Assembly: GCA_958407995.1 (NCBI GenBank)
Contig: CATYJU010000040.1
Coordinates: 1 to 17,736, forward strand
Direction: 5' to 3'
DNA: 17,736 nt
Source: an uncultured Collinsella sp.
GTDB taxonomy: Bacteria; Actinomycetota; Coriobacteriia; Coriobacteriales; Coriobacteriaceae
The notes beneath the pieces were generated by a model, which made no database searches, had not been told where the DNA came from, and saw only the letters and a program-made list of their open reading frames with translations. Shown piece after piece: positions 1-7,190 of the stretch. Position 1 is the first letter of the stretch; every line of letters begins with the position of its first letter. A program made the position numbers and the translations under genes.

Positions 1-35
1 CCGCACATGTACGGATGAATGTGGGAGGTGTTCGG

Positions 36-119
36 ATGAAGTTGATAATCAAGGCCTGTCTGCGTCTTTCAATCGTTTGCCGCAACGCTTGCACAACGGA
101 ACGCTTGCAGATAAGATAG
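36..119 (+). CDS. possible 27-codon small ORF, unrecognised
   Basis: A short reading frame starts at ATG 36, five bases after a good purine-rich ribosome binding site (GGGAGGTG, 23-30), and stops at TAG 117-119. The product would be a basic, cysteine-containing peptide beginning MKLIIKACLRLS; I recognise no family. The only support is the ribosome binding site and the position upstream of the hairpin at 182-217. It could be a leader peptide or chance. An overlapping open frame from base 2 runs into the antisense of the aldehyde dehydrogenase and is not credible as a gene. Confidence 0.15.
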   Translation: MKLIIKACLRLSIVCRNACTTERLQIR

Positions 120-181
120 GAACACGGATGGCACCCGTGGCAGCGGGTCTTGCCAACTCCGATACACGTTTTCATCGTGAG

Positions 182-220
182 AAGTGGCCGTCTTCGCTTA
201 CGCGGGGGCGGCCACTTTGT
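182..220 (+). terminator. hairpin, probable terminator
   Basis: Nine-base-pair stem AAGTGGCCG (182-190) / CGGCCACTT (209-217) with an 18-nt loop. On the plus strand it runs into TTTGTTTA, so it best fits an end point for transcripts coming from the left. On the minus strand it lies about 25 bases after the aldehyde dehydrogenase stop and may also end that operon, although the T tract there is poor. Bases 1-181 hold a weaker fold around 130-165 (TGGCA and CCCG paired with CGGG and TGCCA) and no recognisable gene. Confidence 0.45.
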
Positions 221-241
221 TTATCCCTATGTCATCTGATT

Positions 242-1621
242 CTAATGCACAAACATGCGCACGAACTTGTGCTTCCAGCTTGCGTAAGGGGCATAGCGGA
301 ACGGCACGTCCAGCCACGTTGCCTTGTTCACGATGCTCTTCTTGTGGCTAAACGTATCGAAGCTCTCGCGTCCATGGTACTGTCCCATACCGCTCGCCCC
401 CATGCCGCCAAAGCCCATATGGCTCGTGGCCAAATGCATAATGGTGTCATTAACACAGCCACCACCAAAGGGCACGTAACGCACAAAGCGCTGCTGAACC
501 TCACGGTCCTGGCTAAAGATATACAGGGCCAGCGGCGTCGGACGATCCGTAATAAACGTCTCGGCCTCGTCTAGGCTCTCAAACGTCAGCACCGGCAAGA
601 TGGGGCCGAAAATCTCCTCCTGCATCACGGCGTCATCGGGGGACACGCCATCCAAAATCGTCGGCTCGATCTTGAGCGAAGTCTCGCGCGCGGTACCTCC
701 AAGCACAACCTTATCGGGATCGATCAGCCCGCGCACGCGTGCAAAATGCTTGGCGTTGACGATATGCCCGTAATCCTCGTTATCGAGCGGATGCTCGCCA
801 AACATACGGCGGACCTCTTCCTTGATGAGACCCAGCAGCTCGTCGTGCACGCGCGTATCGACCAGCAGGTAGTCGGGCGCCACGCAAGTCTGCCCCACGT
901 TGAGCCATTTACCAAAGGCGATACGGCGCGCCGCGACCTTCAAGTTAGCCGTCGCATCCACGATGCAGGGACTCTTCCCGCCCAGCTCAAGCGTCACGGG
1001 CGTAAGGTTTTTACTTGCGCGCTCCATAACGAACTTGCCGACCGGAACGCTACCGGTAAAGAAGATCTTGTCCCAGCACTCGTCGAGCAGCGCTTCGTTC
1101 TCGGCGCGCCCGCCCTCGACAACCGTCACCAGGCACGGATCAAATGCCTCTTCACAGATCTGCTTGAGCACCGCACTCGATGCCGGAGCATAGGCACTCG
1201 GCTTGATGACCACGGTGTTGCCTGCGGCAAGAGCGCCAGCGAGCGGCTCGAGCGTTAGCAAAAACGGGTAGTTCCAGGGGGCCATGATGAGCGCGACGCC
1301 ATAGGGCACGGCTTGCGTCTTGCACACACTCACGGCGTTGGCGAGGTCGCACGGGCGCAGGCGCGGACGACTCCATCGAGCCACGTGCGCAATCTGATGA
1401 CGGATCTCGGAAAGCGAGGTGCCGGTCTCGCACATATAGGCTTCGTCATGTGACTTACCCAGATCGGTCTTGAGCGCATGGGCAATATCGGCTTCGTGCG
1501 CCCGCACTGCGTCGCGCAAGCTCACGAGCGCGCGACGGCGAGCGTTGACATCAAACGTGGCGTGCGTCTTAAAATAGGCGCGCTGATCGGCAACGATGCG
1601 CGCGATTTCCTCGGTGTTCAT
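242..1621 (-). CDS. NAD(P)-dependent aldehyde dehydrogenase, class-3 (ALDH3/YwdH) type
   Basis: 459 residues, the usual length for the short class-3 branch of aldehyde dehydrogenases, which oxidise aldehydes to acids in the cytoplasm. Visible motifs are APWNYP (114-119), the cofactor-binding segment VVIKPS (137-142), FTGS (188-191), the general base Glu212 in LELGGKS, and the nucleophile Cys246 in NVGQTCVAPD. There is no signal peptide. ATG 1621 is preceded by TAGGAGGG, which overlaps the stop codon of the upstream alcohol dehydrogenase; the genes are 8 bases apart and so translationally coupled. With the Fe-ADH next to it, it probably handles a shared aldehyde intermediate (alcohol, aldehyde, acid). 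The physiological substrate cannot be read from the sequence. The family call is firm; the direction of flux is inference. Confidence 0.93.
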   Translation of the reverse strand: MNTEEIARIVADQRAYFKTHATFDVNARRRALVSLRDAVRAHEADIAHALKTDLGKSHDEAYMCETGTSLSEIRHQIAHVARWSRPRLRPCDLANAVSVCKTQAVPYGVALIMAPWNYPFLLTLEPLAGALAAGNTVVIKPSAYAPASSAVLKQICEEAFDPCLVTVVEGGRAENEALLDECWDKIFFTGSVPVGKFVMERASKNLTPVTLELGGKSPCIVDATANLKVAARRIAFGKWLNVGQTCVAPDYLLVDTRVHDELLGLIKEEVRRMFGEHPLDNEDYGHIVNAKHFARVRGLIDPDKVVLGGTARETSLKIEPTILDGVSPDDAVMQEEIFGPILPVLTFESLDEAETFITDRPTPLALYIFSQDREVQQRFVRYVPFGGGCVNDTIMHLATSHMGFGGMGASGMGQYHGRESFDTFSHKKSIVNKATWLDVPFRYAPYASWKHKFVRMFVH

Positions 1622-1629
1622 GGGCCCTC

Positions 1630-2850
1630 CTAGTTCTCGTCTTCAAACATACCACCCGCAACGACCTCGTACATATGCTCGAGCTCCAAACGGTCCATTA
1701 AAAGCGGAACGGGGTACAGGGGATTGGCCTCGGCATCGGCATGCGCCGCCATCTCAGGAATGTCGGAGCGGCGAATGCCCGTCACATATTTGGGTATGCC
1801 CAAGGCGGCGTTCATGCGGTCGACCCAATCGATAAAGGCCTCAGCAGCCACGTTGTCCAGCGCATTAGCCGGCGCAATGCCGGCCATGCGGGCGAGATCG
1901 GCGAGCTTGGGAGCAGCAGCTTCGCCATAGGCGCGAAGCATGTGCGGCAGGATGATGGCGTTGGCCAAGCCGTGGGGAATCCCGTAACGCCCGCCCAGGC
2001 TGTGCGCGATGGCATGGACGTATCCAACGTAAGAGCGCGTAAAGGCAACGCCCGCTTTATACGCCGCCGAAAGCATATTGCGGCGCGCACGCATGTTGCC
2101 ACCGCACTCATAGGCCTCGAGCAAATTGTCGTGGATGAGCTGCACCGCCTGGCGCGCCATCTTGCGCGTATAGGGCGTGGTGCTGCGCCCGATAAAGGCC
2201 TCGACGGCATGTGTCAGGGCGTCCATGCCCGTTTGCCCCGTAATGGAGGCGGGCAGGCCGCGCGTAAACTCGGGGTCGTGCACCGCAAAGCGCGGGATCA
2301 GCACAAAGTCGTTAATGGGATACTTGTAGTGCGTCTCGTCATCGGTAATTACCGCTGCAAGCGTGACCTCGCTTCCCGTGCCCGCCGTGGTGGGAACGGC
2401 GATGAGCAGCGGCAGGCGACGATGGATACGCAACAGGCCGCGCATCTTGTTGATGGGCTTCTTTGGCTGCGCGATGCGCGCGCCCACGCCCTTGGCGCAG
2501 TCCATGGCCGAACCGCCGCCAAAGCCGATAATGGCCTGGCAGGCGCTCTCTCGATACAGAGATGCCGCTTCCTCCACGTTTGAGACCGTGGGGTTCGCAC
2601 GTGTTTCGGCATAGACCGCAGCGCTAATTCCCTTGGACGCGAGCGCCGTCTCGAGCGGTGCCGTGAGCCCCAGACGGGCAATGCCGGGATCTGTCACGAT
2701 AAGAACATGGTGTATTGAACGCTTTTGAAGCACTGCGGGCACTTCCTCAGCGTGCTCTAAAATGCGTGGCTCGGTATAGGGCAGCACCGGCAATGCGATG
2801 CGAAAAACCGTTTGATACGTTCGGCACCAGGCGCGGCGGGCTAGATGCAT
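1630..2850 (-). CDS. iron-dependent (group III) alcohol dehydrogenase
   Basis: 406 residues from ATG 2850, chosen because AAGGAG lies 8 bases upstream; an in-frame extension to 2931 has no ribosome binding site. The family signatures are all present: GGGSAMDCAK (111-120) for the dinucleotide, PTTAGTGSE (153-161), and the four expected metal ligands Asp210, His214, His279 and His293, with the same spacing as in E. coli FucO. The enzyme interconverts an alcohol and an aldehyde with NAD(P)H in the cytoplasm. It is the first gene of an operon with the aldehyde dehydrogenase. A palindromic operator candidate lies just upstream of its ribosome binding site, suggesting local control. It could act in fermentation (aldehyde reduction) or in use of alcohols; substrate unknown. 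Confidence 0.93.
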   Translation of the reverse strand: MHLARRAWCRTYQTVFRIALPVLPYTEPRILEHAEEVPAVLQKRSIHHVLIVTDPGIARLGLTAPLETALASKGISAAVYAETRANPTVSNVEEAASLYRESACQAIIGFGGGSAMDCAKGVGARIAQPKKPINKMRGLLRIHRRLPLLIAVPTTAGTGSEVTLAAVITDDETHYKYPINDFVLIPRFAVHDPEFTRGLPASITGQTGMDALTHAVEAFIGRSTTPYTRKMARQAVQLIHDNLLEAYECGGNMRARRNMLSAAYKAGVAFTRSYVGYVHAIAHSLGGRYGIPHGLANAIILPHMLRAYGEAAAPKLADLARMAGIAPANALDNVAAEAFIDWVDRMNAALGIPKYVTGIRRSDIPEMAAHADAEANPLYPVPLLMDRLELEHMYEVVAGGMFEDEN

Positions 2851-2868
2851 AAAGGAAGCTCCTTCATT

Positions 2869-2948
2869 TGTTGATTGGTCAACATTTGCTCGACCGATTG
2901 TACTCATCGGAGGTCGCACGAGGTCTAGCAATCGTTAATCAATCAACA
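2869..2948 (-). promoter_or_regulatory. candidate operator pair and promoter of the adh-aldh operon
   Basis: A perfect 16-bp dyad, TGTTGA-TTGG-TCAACA, occupies 2869-2884, immediately upstream of the ribosome binding site. A degenerate second copy, CGTTAA-TCAA-TCAACA, lies at 2933-2948, 64 bp away centre to centre. Between them, minus-strand TACAAT (plus ATTGTA, 2897-2902) is a possible -10 box, although no good -35 is visible. This placement would put the perfect dyad over the early transcribed region, as expected for a repressor site. The cognate regulator is not identifiable here. Confidence 0.45.
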
Positions 2949-2964
2949 TCTACACATGCTTAAA

Positions 2965-2992
2965 TTGTTTTATTAAAAATCATTCCTAATAG
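2965..2992 (+). promoter_or_regulatory. possible promoter of rubrerythrin
   Basis: TTGTTT (2965-2970), 16 bases, TAATAG (2987-2992), in an AT-rich island between the divergent alcohol dehydrogenase operon and rubrerythrin. It predicts an untranslated leader of roughly 110 bases. The leader contains the stem CGTCCGG/CCGGACG (3041-3047/3065-3071) and a small CGATC/GATCG stem (3088-3102) that would place the ribosome binding site in its loop. Confidence 0.35.
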
Positions 2993-3106
2993 GCTTCACA
3001 TTCGGTCTCATTTATGGATAATAGAACTCGTCAAGACGCACGTCCGGAGAGGGCCCTTACGGGACCGGACGAGCGCACCATCGCCATCGATCGAAAGGAT
3101 CGAATC

Positions 3107-3667
3107 ATGAAGTTTGTTTGCCCCGTTTGCGGTTATGTGGAAGAGTTCGACGGCGACCAGCTGCCCGAGGATTTCAAGTGCCCCCAGTGCGGCGTTCCCG
3201 GCTCTCGCTTCCTGAAGCAGGAGGAGGGCCAGCTCGAGTGGGCTGCCGAGCACGTCGTGGGCGTCGCCAAGATGGAGGGCGTCTCCGAGGACATCGTTGC
3301 CGATCTGCGCGCCAACTTTGAGGGCGAGTGCTCTGAGGTCGGTATGTACCTGGCCATGGCTCGCGTCGCTCATCGCGAGGGCTATCCCGAGATCGGCCTG
3401 TACTGGGAGAAGGCTGCCCACGAGGAGGCCGAGCATGCCGCCAAGTTCGCCGAGCTCCTGGGCGAGGTCGTGACCGATTCCACCAAGAAGAACCTCGAGA
3501 TGCGCGTTGAGGCCGAGAATGGCGCCACCGCCGGCAAGACCGATCTTGCCAAGCGCGCCAAGGCCGCCGGTCTCGATGCTATCCACGACACCGTGCACGA
3601 GATGGCCCGCGACGAGGCTCGCCACGGCAAGGCTTTCGCTGGCCTGCTCAAGCGCTACTTTGGCTAA
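3107..3667 (+). CDS. rubrerythrin with N-terminal rubredoxin domain (reverse rubrerythrin)
   Basis: 186 residues. The N-terminal rubredoxin-like iron site is Cys5-X2-Cys8 and Cys25-X2-Cys28. After a linker comes a ferritin-like four-helix diiron domain (about 55-186) with E/H motifs in helices around 72-80, EEAEH (106-110) and DEARH (169-173). Classical rubrerythrin has the rubredoxin at the C-terminus; this order matches the reverse rubrerythrins described from clostridia, which reduce hydrogen peroxide and oxygen using NAD(P)H-linked electron donors. It acts in the cytoplasm as an oxidative stress defence of anaerobes. The start at 3107 has AAAGGA 7 bases upstream; the frame is open to 3014, but that ATG has no ribosome binding site. 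It is a single-gene unit with its own terminator. Confidence 0.92.
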   Translation: MKFVCPVCGYVEEFDGDQLPEDFKCPQCGVPGSRFLKQEEGQLEWAAEHVVGVAKMEGVSEDIVADLRANFEGECSEVGMYLAMARVAHREGYPEIGLYWEKAAHEEAEHAAKFAELLGEVVTDSTKKNLEMRVEAENGATAGKTDLAKRAKAAGLDAIHDTVHEMARDEARHGKAFAGLLKRYFG

Positions 3668-3701
3668 GCCAACTGCCTGAGACATAATCTCTAGCTCGAA
3701 G

Positions 3702-3733
3702 AAGGCCCGGACCGTATTGGTTCGGGCCTTTTC
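3702..3733 (+). terminator. bidirectional Rho-independent terminator
   Basis: A 12-bp stem (one G-T pair) at 3702-3713/3719-3730, loop GTATT, followed by TTTT on the plus strand. It ends rubrerythrin. It also sits 7 bases beyond the stop of the convergent MocR-type gene, and on the minus strand it is followed by TTCTT, so it may serve both genes. Confidence 0.88.
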
Positions 3734-3739
3734 GTTGGC

Positions 3740-5155
3740 TTATTGCAGTTGCTCCTGAAGAACACTGAGCGACTGAGAGCTCAGGTCGTCGTATTGTATG
3801 AGGACGCGAGATGGAGCGTTCTTAGTCGATGCCCGATCACCCGTCCACAGGCAATCGGCGATGTTGACATAGGAAATACGAGCGTCAGCGAGAGCCTTCG
3901 CGAAACTCTCCCCTGCCTTGTCCTCGGCCAGGGCAACAGTGCAGTAAAGGCCCGCGTCTGCATGATCGATCGAAACCCCCCCTGCCGGAAACGCTTTCCG
4001 TACAAGCGCCGCCAGGCCATCACGCGCCTCGCGAGCACGAACGCGCACGCGGTTCACATGTCGCTCGTAATCACCCGATTCCAGCAAACGCGCCAAGGCA
4101 ACCTGATCAACAGAACTTACCGACGAGGCGTAGAAACCAAGGTTGCGTTTAAACCTCTCCATTAGCTCATCGGGCAGCACCATGTACGCCAAACGCAACG
4201 CCGATGAAAGGCTCTTCGAAAACGTGTTGGTGTAGATAACCGACTGGGCGGCATCGATCGACGCGAGCGCGGGAATCGGCTTGCCGGCAAGGCGAAACTC
4301 ACAATCAAAGTCATCTTCGATGAGATACCGACCTGGTCGCTCGGCGGCCCAGCTCAGCAGCGCATAGCGACGCGCAATGCTCGTCACAAGACCGGTCGGA
4401 TACTGATGAGACGGCATCAGGTGAAGGACATCGGTCCCGGTTTTCTGCAGCGCGCTCAAGTCCACGCCCTCAGCATCCAACGGGACATGCCGCACTTCGC
4501 AACCCATGGCCTGATAGATGCGCGTCAAGCGCAAATAGCCTGGATCCTCGACGGCATACACCTTGTCCGCGCCAAGCAACTGAACCAACATGGTATCGAG
4601 CAGCTGGGCGCCCGCACCGATAACGATGTTGTCGGGGTCGACATTCATGCCTCTTGTCCCGCGCAGATGGTGCGCAATCGCACGTCGCAGTCGAGCGGTG
4701 CCCTGCGCCGGTGCGGGCGAAAAGATTTCACGTTCGTCTTCGGACGTCAGCGTCGCCCGTAGCGCACTTTGCCAAAGCCGCGCCGCCTCCAATGCGGAAG
4801 GAGAAAGTGCGTCGAATCGCTCTGCCTGCCCCATGGCATCATGCGCGCTGGGACCAACAGGGACAGCATCTCGGTCGATATCCCCCGCAGCCAAAGCCAA
4901 AACCGGCGCATCCGGAAGCTCGCACGCGTAGTAGCCACGACGCGGCATTGAGCAAATATAGCCCTCGGCAAGCAACTGGCTATATGCATTCTCGATGGTA
5001 ATGACACTGATACCCAGATGACTCGCAAAGGCGCGCTTAGACGGCAGATGCTCCCCCGCCGCAATACGGCCAGCAACAATATCATCGCGAATTTGCTGGT
5101 AAACATACTCATAAAGCGATGCTTCGCCGCGATTTTCCAAATTGTAGTCAAGCAT
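3740..5155 (-). CDS. pdxR: MocR-family (GntR HTH plus aminotransferase-fold) regulator, PdxR-like
   Basis: 471 residues. A GntR-type winged helix (about 11-78, with LPSKRAFASHLGIS and the recognition helix around 50-62) is followed by a fold-type I aminotransferase domain (about 120-471). Diagnostic MocR motifs are PSHQYPTG (248-255), EDDFDCEFR (280-288) and the PLP-binding Lys314 in TFSKSLSSALRLAY. PdxR proteins sense pyridoxal 5'-phosphate and control pdxST. The divergent position next to pdxS strongly supports that role, though whether it activates or represses here is unknown. ATG 5155 is preceded by AGGTGA with 7-base spacing; the longer frame to a TTG at 5188 has no ribosome binding site. 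The gene ends at the shared terminator with rubrerythrin. Confidence 0.9.
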   Translation of the reverse strand: MLDYNLENRGEASLYEYVYQQIRDDIVAGRIAAGEHLPSKRAFASHLGISVITIENAYSQLLAEGYICSMPRRGYYACELPDAPVLALAAGDIDRDAVPVGPSAHDAMGQAERFDALSPSALEAARLWQSALRATLTSEDEREIFSPAPAQGTARLRRAIAHHLRGTRGMNVDPDNIVIGAGAQLLDTMLVQLLGADKVYAVEDPGYLRLTRIYQAMGCEVRHVPLDAEGVDLSALQKTGTDVLHLMPSHQYPTGLVTSIARRYALLSWAAERPGRYLIEDDFDCEFRLAGKPIPALASIDAAQSVIYTNTFSKSLSSALRLAYMVLPDELMERFKRNLGFYASSVSSVDQVALARLLESGDYERHVNRVRVRAREARDGLAALVRKAFPAGGVSIDHADAGLYCTVALAEDKAGESFAKALADARISYVNIADCLWTGDRASTKNAPSRVLIQYDDLSSQSLSVLQEQLQ

Positions 5156-5300
5156 GGGTCTATCACCTGACCTTATCGAAACATTCAATCTGGCATTAGT
5201 CTGACCTTGTTATTATCTCGAAAACTGAGTATTTCGCCATACCCAGCCCCCCGATAGGATGTTCCGTCAAGCAATGTACATGCGAACCAAGGGAGCAACC
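5156..5300. promoter_or_regulatory. pdxR-pdxS divergent control region with direct repeats
   Basis: The octamer CTGACCTT occurs twice in the same orientation, at 5167-5174 and 5201-5208, 34 bp apart (about three helical turns), each followed within 15 bases by CGAAA. PdxR-type MocR regulators are known to bind directly repeated sites between their own gene and pdxS, so these are natural operator candidates. Possible plus-strand boxes are TTGTTA (5207-5212), 17 bases, TATTTC (5230-5235). The left copy overlaps the pdxR ribosome binding site, which would suit autoregulation. Confidence 0.5.
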
Positions 5301-6191
5301 ATGGCAGAACAGACCAGCAAGGCCGATCGCGTCAAACTCAATCGCGAGCTCGCGCAGATGCTCAAGGGCGGCGTCATCATGGACGTCACCACGCCCGAGC
5401 AAGCACGCATCGCCGAGGAGGCGGGCGCCTGCGCCGTCATGGCGCTCGAGCGCATCCCGGCCGACATCCGCGCCGCAGGCGGCGTCTCGCGCATGAGCGA
5501 CCCCAAGATGATCAAGGGCATCCAAGAGGCCGTCTCCATCCCCGTTATGGCCAAGTGCCGCATCGGCCACATTGTCGAGGCGCAGATCCTGCAGGCCATC
5601 GAAATCGACTACATCGACGAATCCGAGGTCCTCTCCCCCGCCGATGATGTCTATCACATCGACAAGACCCAGTTTGACGTGCCGTTTGTCTGCGGCGCCC
5701 GCGATCTGGGCGAGGCGTTGCGCCGTGTTGCTGAGGGCGCCACGATGATTCGTACCAAGGGCGAGCCGGGCACGGGCGACGTCGTTCAGGCCGTGCGTCA
5801 CATGCGCAAGATCCAAAAGCAGATCCGCGACGTTGTTGCTCTGCGCGACGACGAGCTCTTTGAGGCAGTCAAGCAGCTGCAGGTTCCGGTCGAGCTGGTG
5901 CGCGAGGTCCATGCCACGGGCAAGCTCCCCGTCGTAAACTTTGCCGCCGGCGGAGTCGCGACCCCCGCCGACGCCGCGCTGATGATGCAGCTGGGCGCCG
6001 AGGGCGTCTTTGTTGGCTCGGGCATCTTTAAGAGCGGCGACCCCGCCAAGCGCGCCGCCGCCATCGTCAAGGCCGTGGCAAACTTCACCGACGCCAAGCT
6101 CATCGCCGAGCTTTCGGAGGACCTGGGCGAGGCCATGGTGGGCATCAACGCCGACGAAATCGAGATCATCATGGAGGAGCGCGGGCGCTAG
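5301..6191 (+). CDS. pdxS: pyridoxal 5'-phosphate synthase, lyase subunit
   Basis: 296 residues, normal for the family. PdxS condenses ribose 5-phosphate, glyceraldehyde 3-phosphate and ammonia into PLP in a (beta/alpha)8 barrel that forms a dodecamer with PdxT. Key residues align with the B. subtilis enzyme at a constant offset of four: Asp28 in GGVIMDV, Lys85 in VMAKCRIGH and Lys153 in RTKGEPGTG. The phosphate-binding AAGGVATPADA (215-225) and VFVGSGIFKS (236-245) are present. The start at 5301 is preceded by AGGGAG; an upstream in-frame ATG at 5259 would add 14 unusual residues and lacks a ribosome binding site. It forms an operon with pdxT 20 bases downstream and is divergent from pdxR. 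Confidence 0.98.
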   Translation: MAEQTSKADRVKLNRELAQMLKGGVIMDVTTPEQARIAEEAGACAVMALERIPADIRAAGGVSRMSDPKMIKGIQEAVSIPVMAKCRIGHIVEAQILQAIEIDYIDESEVLSPADDVYHIDKTQFDVPFVCGARDLGEALRRVAEGATMIRTKGEPGTGDVVQAVRHMRKIQKQIRDVVALRDDELFEAVKQLQVPVELVREVHATGKLPVVNFAAGGVATPADAALMMQLGAEGVFVGSGIFKSGDPAKRAAAIVKAVANFTDAKLIAELSEDLGEAMVGINADEIEIIMEERGR

Positions 6192-6211
6192 TCCAGCAGA
6201 AAGGATCGCAC

Positions 6212-6799
6212 ATGAGCGATTATGCAGACCAAACGGTCGCCGTGCTGGCGGTCCAGGGCGCTTTTGCCGAGCACGAGGCAAGACTGTCCGAGCTGGGCGC
6301 ACGCTGTATTGAGCTGAGGCAGGCGGCTGATTTGAAGCAGAACTTTGACCGTCTGGTACTTCCCGGCGGCGAGTCTACCGTTCAAGGGAAACTGCTTGAT
6401 GAGTTGGGCATGCTCGAGGAGCTTCGTACCCGTATCGCTGAAGGCATGCCCGTCCTGGGCACCTGCGCCGGCCTGATTCTGCTGGCTCACGACCTTGCCG
6501 CTCATGACGATAAGGGCACGCCGCGTTTGGCAACCATGGATGTGCTCGTTGAGCGCAATGCCTATGGCAGACAGCTCGGCAGTTTTCGCACCAAGGGACA
6601 GGTAGACGGCATCGACGGTGAAGTGCCGCTGACATTTATCCGCGCGCCCCGCATCGTCGAGGTCCACGGCGACGCCAAGGCCTTGGCAGAGGTCGATGGC
6701 CGCATCGTCGCCGCCCGCCAAGGCAGCCAGCTCGGCGTCACCTTCCACCCCGAGCTCGACGAAGACACCCACCTCCACGAACTGTTCCTGCAAATGTAG
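6212..6799 (+). CDS. pdxT: pyridoxal 5'-phosphate synthase, glutaminase subunit
   Basis: 195 residues, typical for PdxT, a class I glutamine amidotransferase that hydrolyses glutamine and channels ammonia to PdxS. The catalytic triad is visible: Cys85 in LGTCAGL, and His179 with Glu181 in TFHPEL. LPGGEST (50-56) is the conserved oxyanion region and AVQGAF (13-18) the N-terminal signature. ATG 6212 has AAAGGA at good spacing. The gene follows pdxS by 20 bases and must be cotranscribed. No clear Rho-independent terminator follows; the first large hairpin of the downstream array begins 40 bases after the stop. Confidence 0.98.
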   Translation: MSDYADQTVAVLAVQGAFAEHEARLSELGARCIELRQAADLKQNFDRLVLPGGESTVQGKLLDELGMLEELRTRIAEGMPVLGTCAGLILLAHDLAAHDDKGTPRLATMDVLVERNAYGRQLGSFRTKGQVDGIDGEVPLTFIRAPRIVEVHGDAKALAEVDGRIVAARQGSQLGVTFHPELDEDTHLHELFLQM

Positions 6800-6839
6800 G
6801 CAGAATTTAAACGAGCGTGGATTTTCGGACATACAACAA

Positions 6840-6907
6840 ATGAGAGTGGATAATCTCCCACTTTGAGCTTGAATGCAGGCTCAAACCGGGAGATTATCCA
6901 CTCTCAT
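6840..6907. repeat. inverted repeat 1: perfect 20-bp arms with nested inner hairpin
   Basis: The arms ATGAGAGTGGATAATCTCCC (6840-6859) and its exact reverse complement (6888-6907) enclose a second hairpin, TTTGAGC/GCTCAAA (6862-6868/6879-6885, 10-nt loop). It is far longer and more exact than an ordinary terminator and has no T tract on either side. Confidence 0.85.
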
Positions 6908-6915
6908 CCTATGTA

Positions 6916-6967
6916 GTCGTTGGGGACGTTCTTAAACGACTAGTCAAACAAGAACGTCCCCAACGAC
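6916..6967. repeat. inverted repeat 2: perfect 18-bp arms
   Basis: GTCGTTGGGGACGTTCTT (6916-6933) pairs exactly with 6950-6967 around a 16-nt loop that contains the small palindrome GACTAGTC (6938-6945). It starts only 8 bases after inverted repeat 1, with no T tract and no coding sequence. It resembles dispersed palindromic (REP-like) units; copy number elsewhere cannot be seen from here. Confidence 0.85.
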
Positions 6968-7001
6968 CATATTGCGATAGACGACCACGTTTGCCCAGAT
7001 A

Positions 7002-7040
7002 AAACCGACCAAAATAAACCTGTCCCTTTTTGGTAGGTTT
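7002..7040. repeat. inverted repeat 3: 13-bp arms, one mismatch
   Basis: AAACCGACCAAAA (7002-7014) pairs with TTTTGGTAGGTTT (7028-7040) except for one base, around the loop TAAACCTGTCCCT. It is the third palindromic unit in the gene-free stretch. Confidence 0.7.
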
Positions 7041-7078
7041 GGATCAAGGCAACGCCGATGTTTTGGTACCGACAGCGA

Positions 7079-7177
7079 AAACCCGCCAGAGCGAGCAAGG
7101 TGCCTTGAAACAAGGCGGCATTGACCTTCTGGTCATGCCGCCGAAGTTGAAAGGCAGATTGCCGCTCTGGCGGGTTT
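7079..7177. repeat. inverted repeat 4: 99-nt long hairpin with several stacked stems
   Basis: The outer stem is a perfect 15 bp, AAACCCGCCAGAGCG (7079-7093) / 7163-7177. It continues inward with GCAA/TTGC (7095-7098/7159-7162), TGCCTT/AAGGCA (7101-7106/7151-7156), and a GC-rich tip GGCGGCAT-GACC/GGTC-ATGCCGCC (7114-7126/7131-7142) closed by TTCT. The whole is one long, nearly continuous hairpin. It could be a mobile palindromic element (MITE-like) or a structured RNA. The open frame running through it has no support as a gene. Confidence 0.75.
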
Positions 7178-7190
7178 GCAGCGTCGAGCA

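Noticed and set aside
2..574. Open plus-strand frame from the left edge across the aldehyde dehydrogenase 3' end
   Set aside because: It mostly overlaps a strongly supported gene antisense, crosses a terminator hairpin and shows no known motif.
2851..2931. 27-residue N-terminal extension of the alcohol dehydrogenase
   Set aside because: No ribosome binding site before its start codons, and it would translate through the candidate operator; ATG 2850 has AAGGAG.
6849..6902. TTATCCACT in both arms of inverted repeat 1, one base from a DnaA box
   Set aside because: Only two copies, created by the palindrome itself, each with one mismatch, and no AT-rich unwinding region or dnaA/dnaN genes nearby. 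Not evidence of a replication origin.
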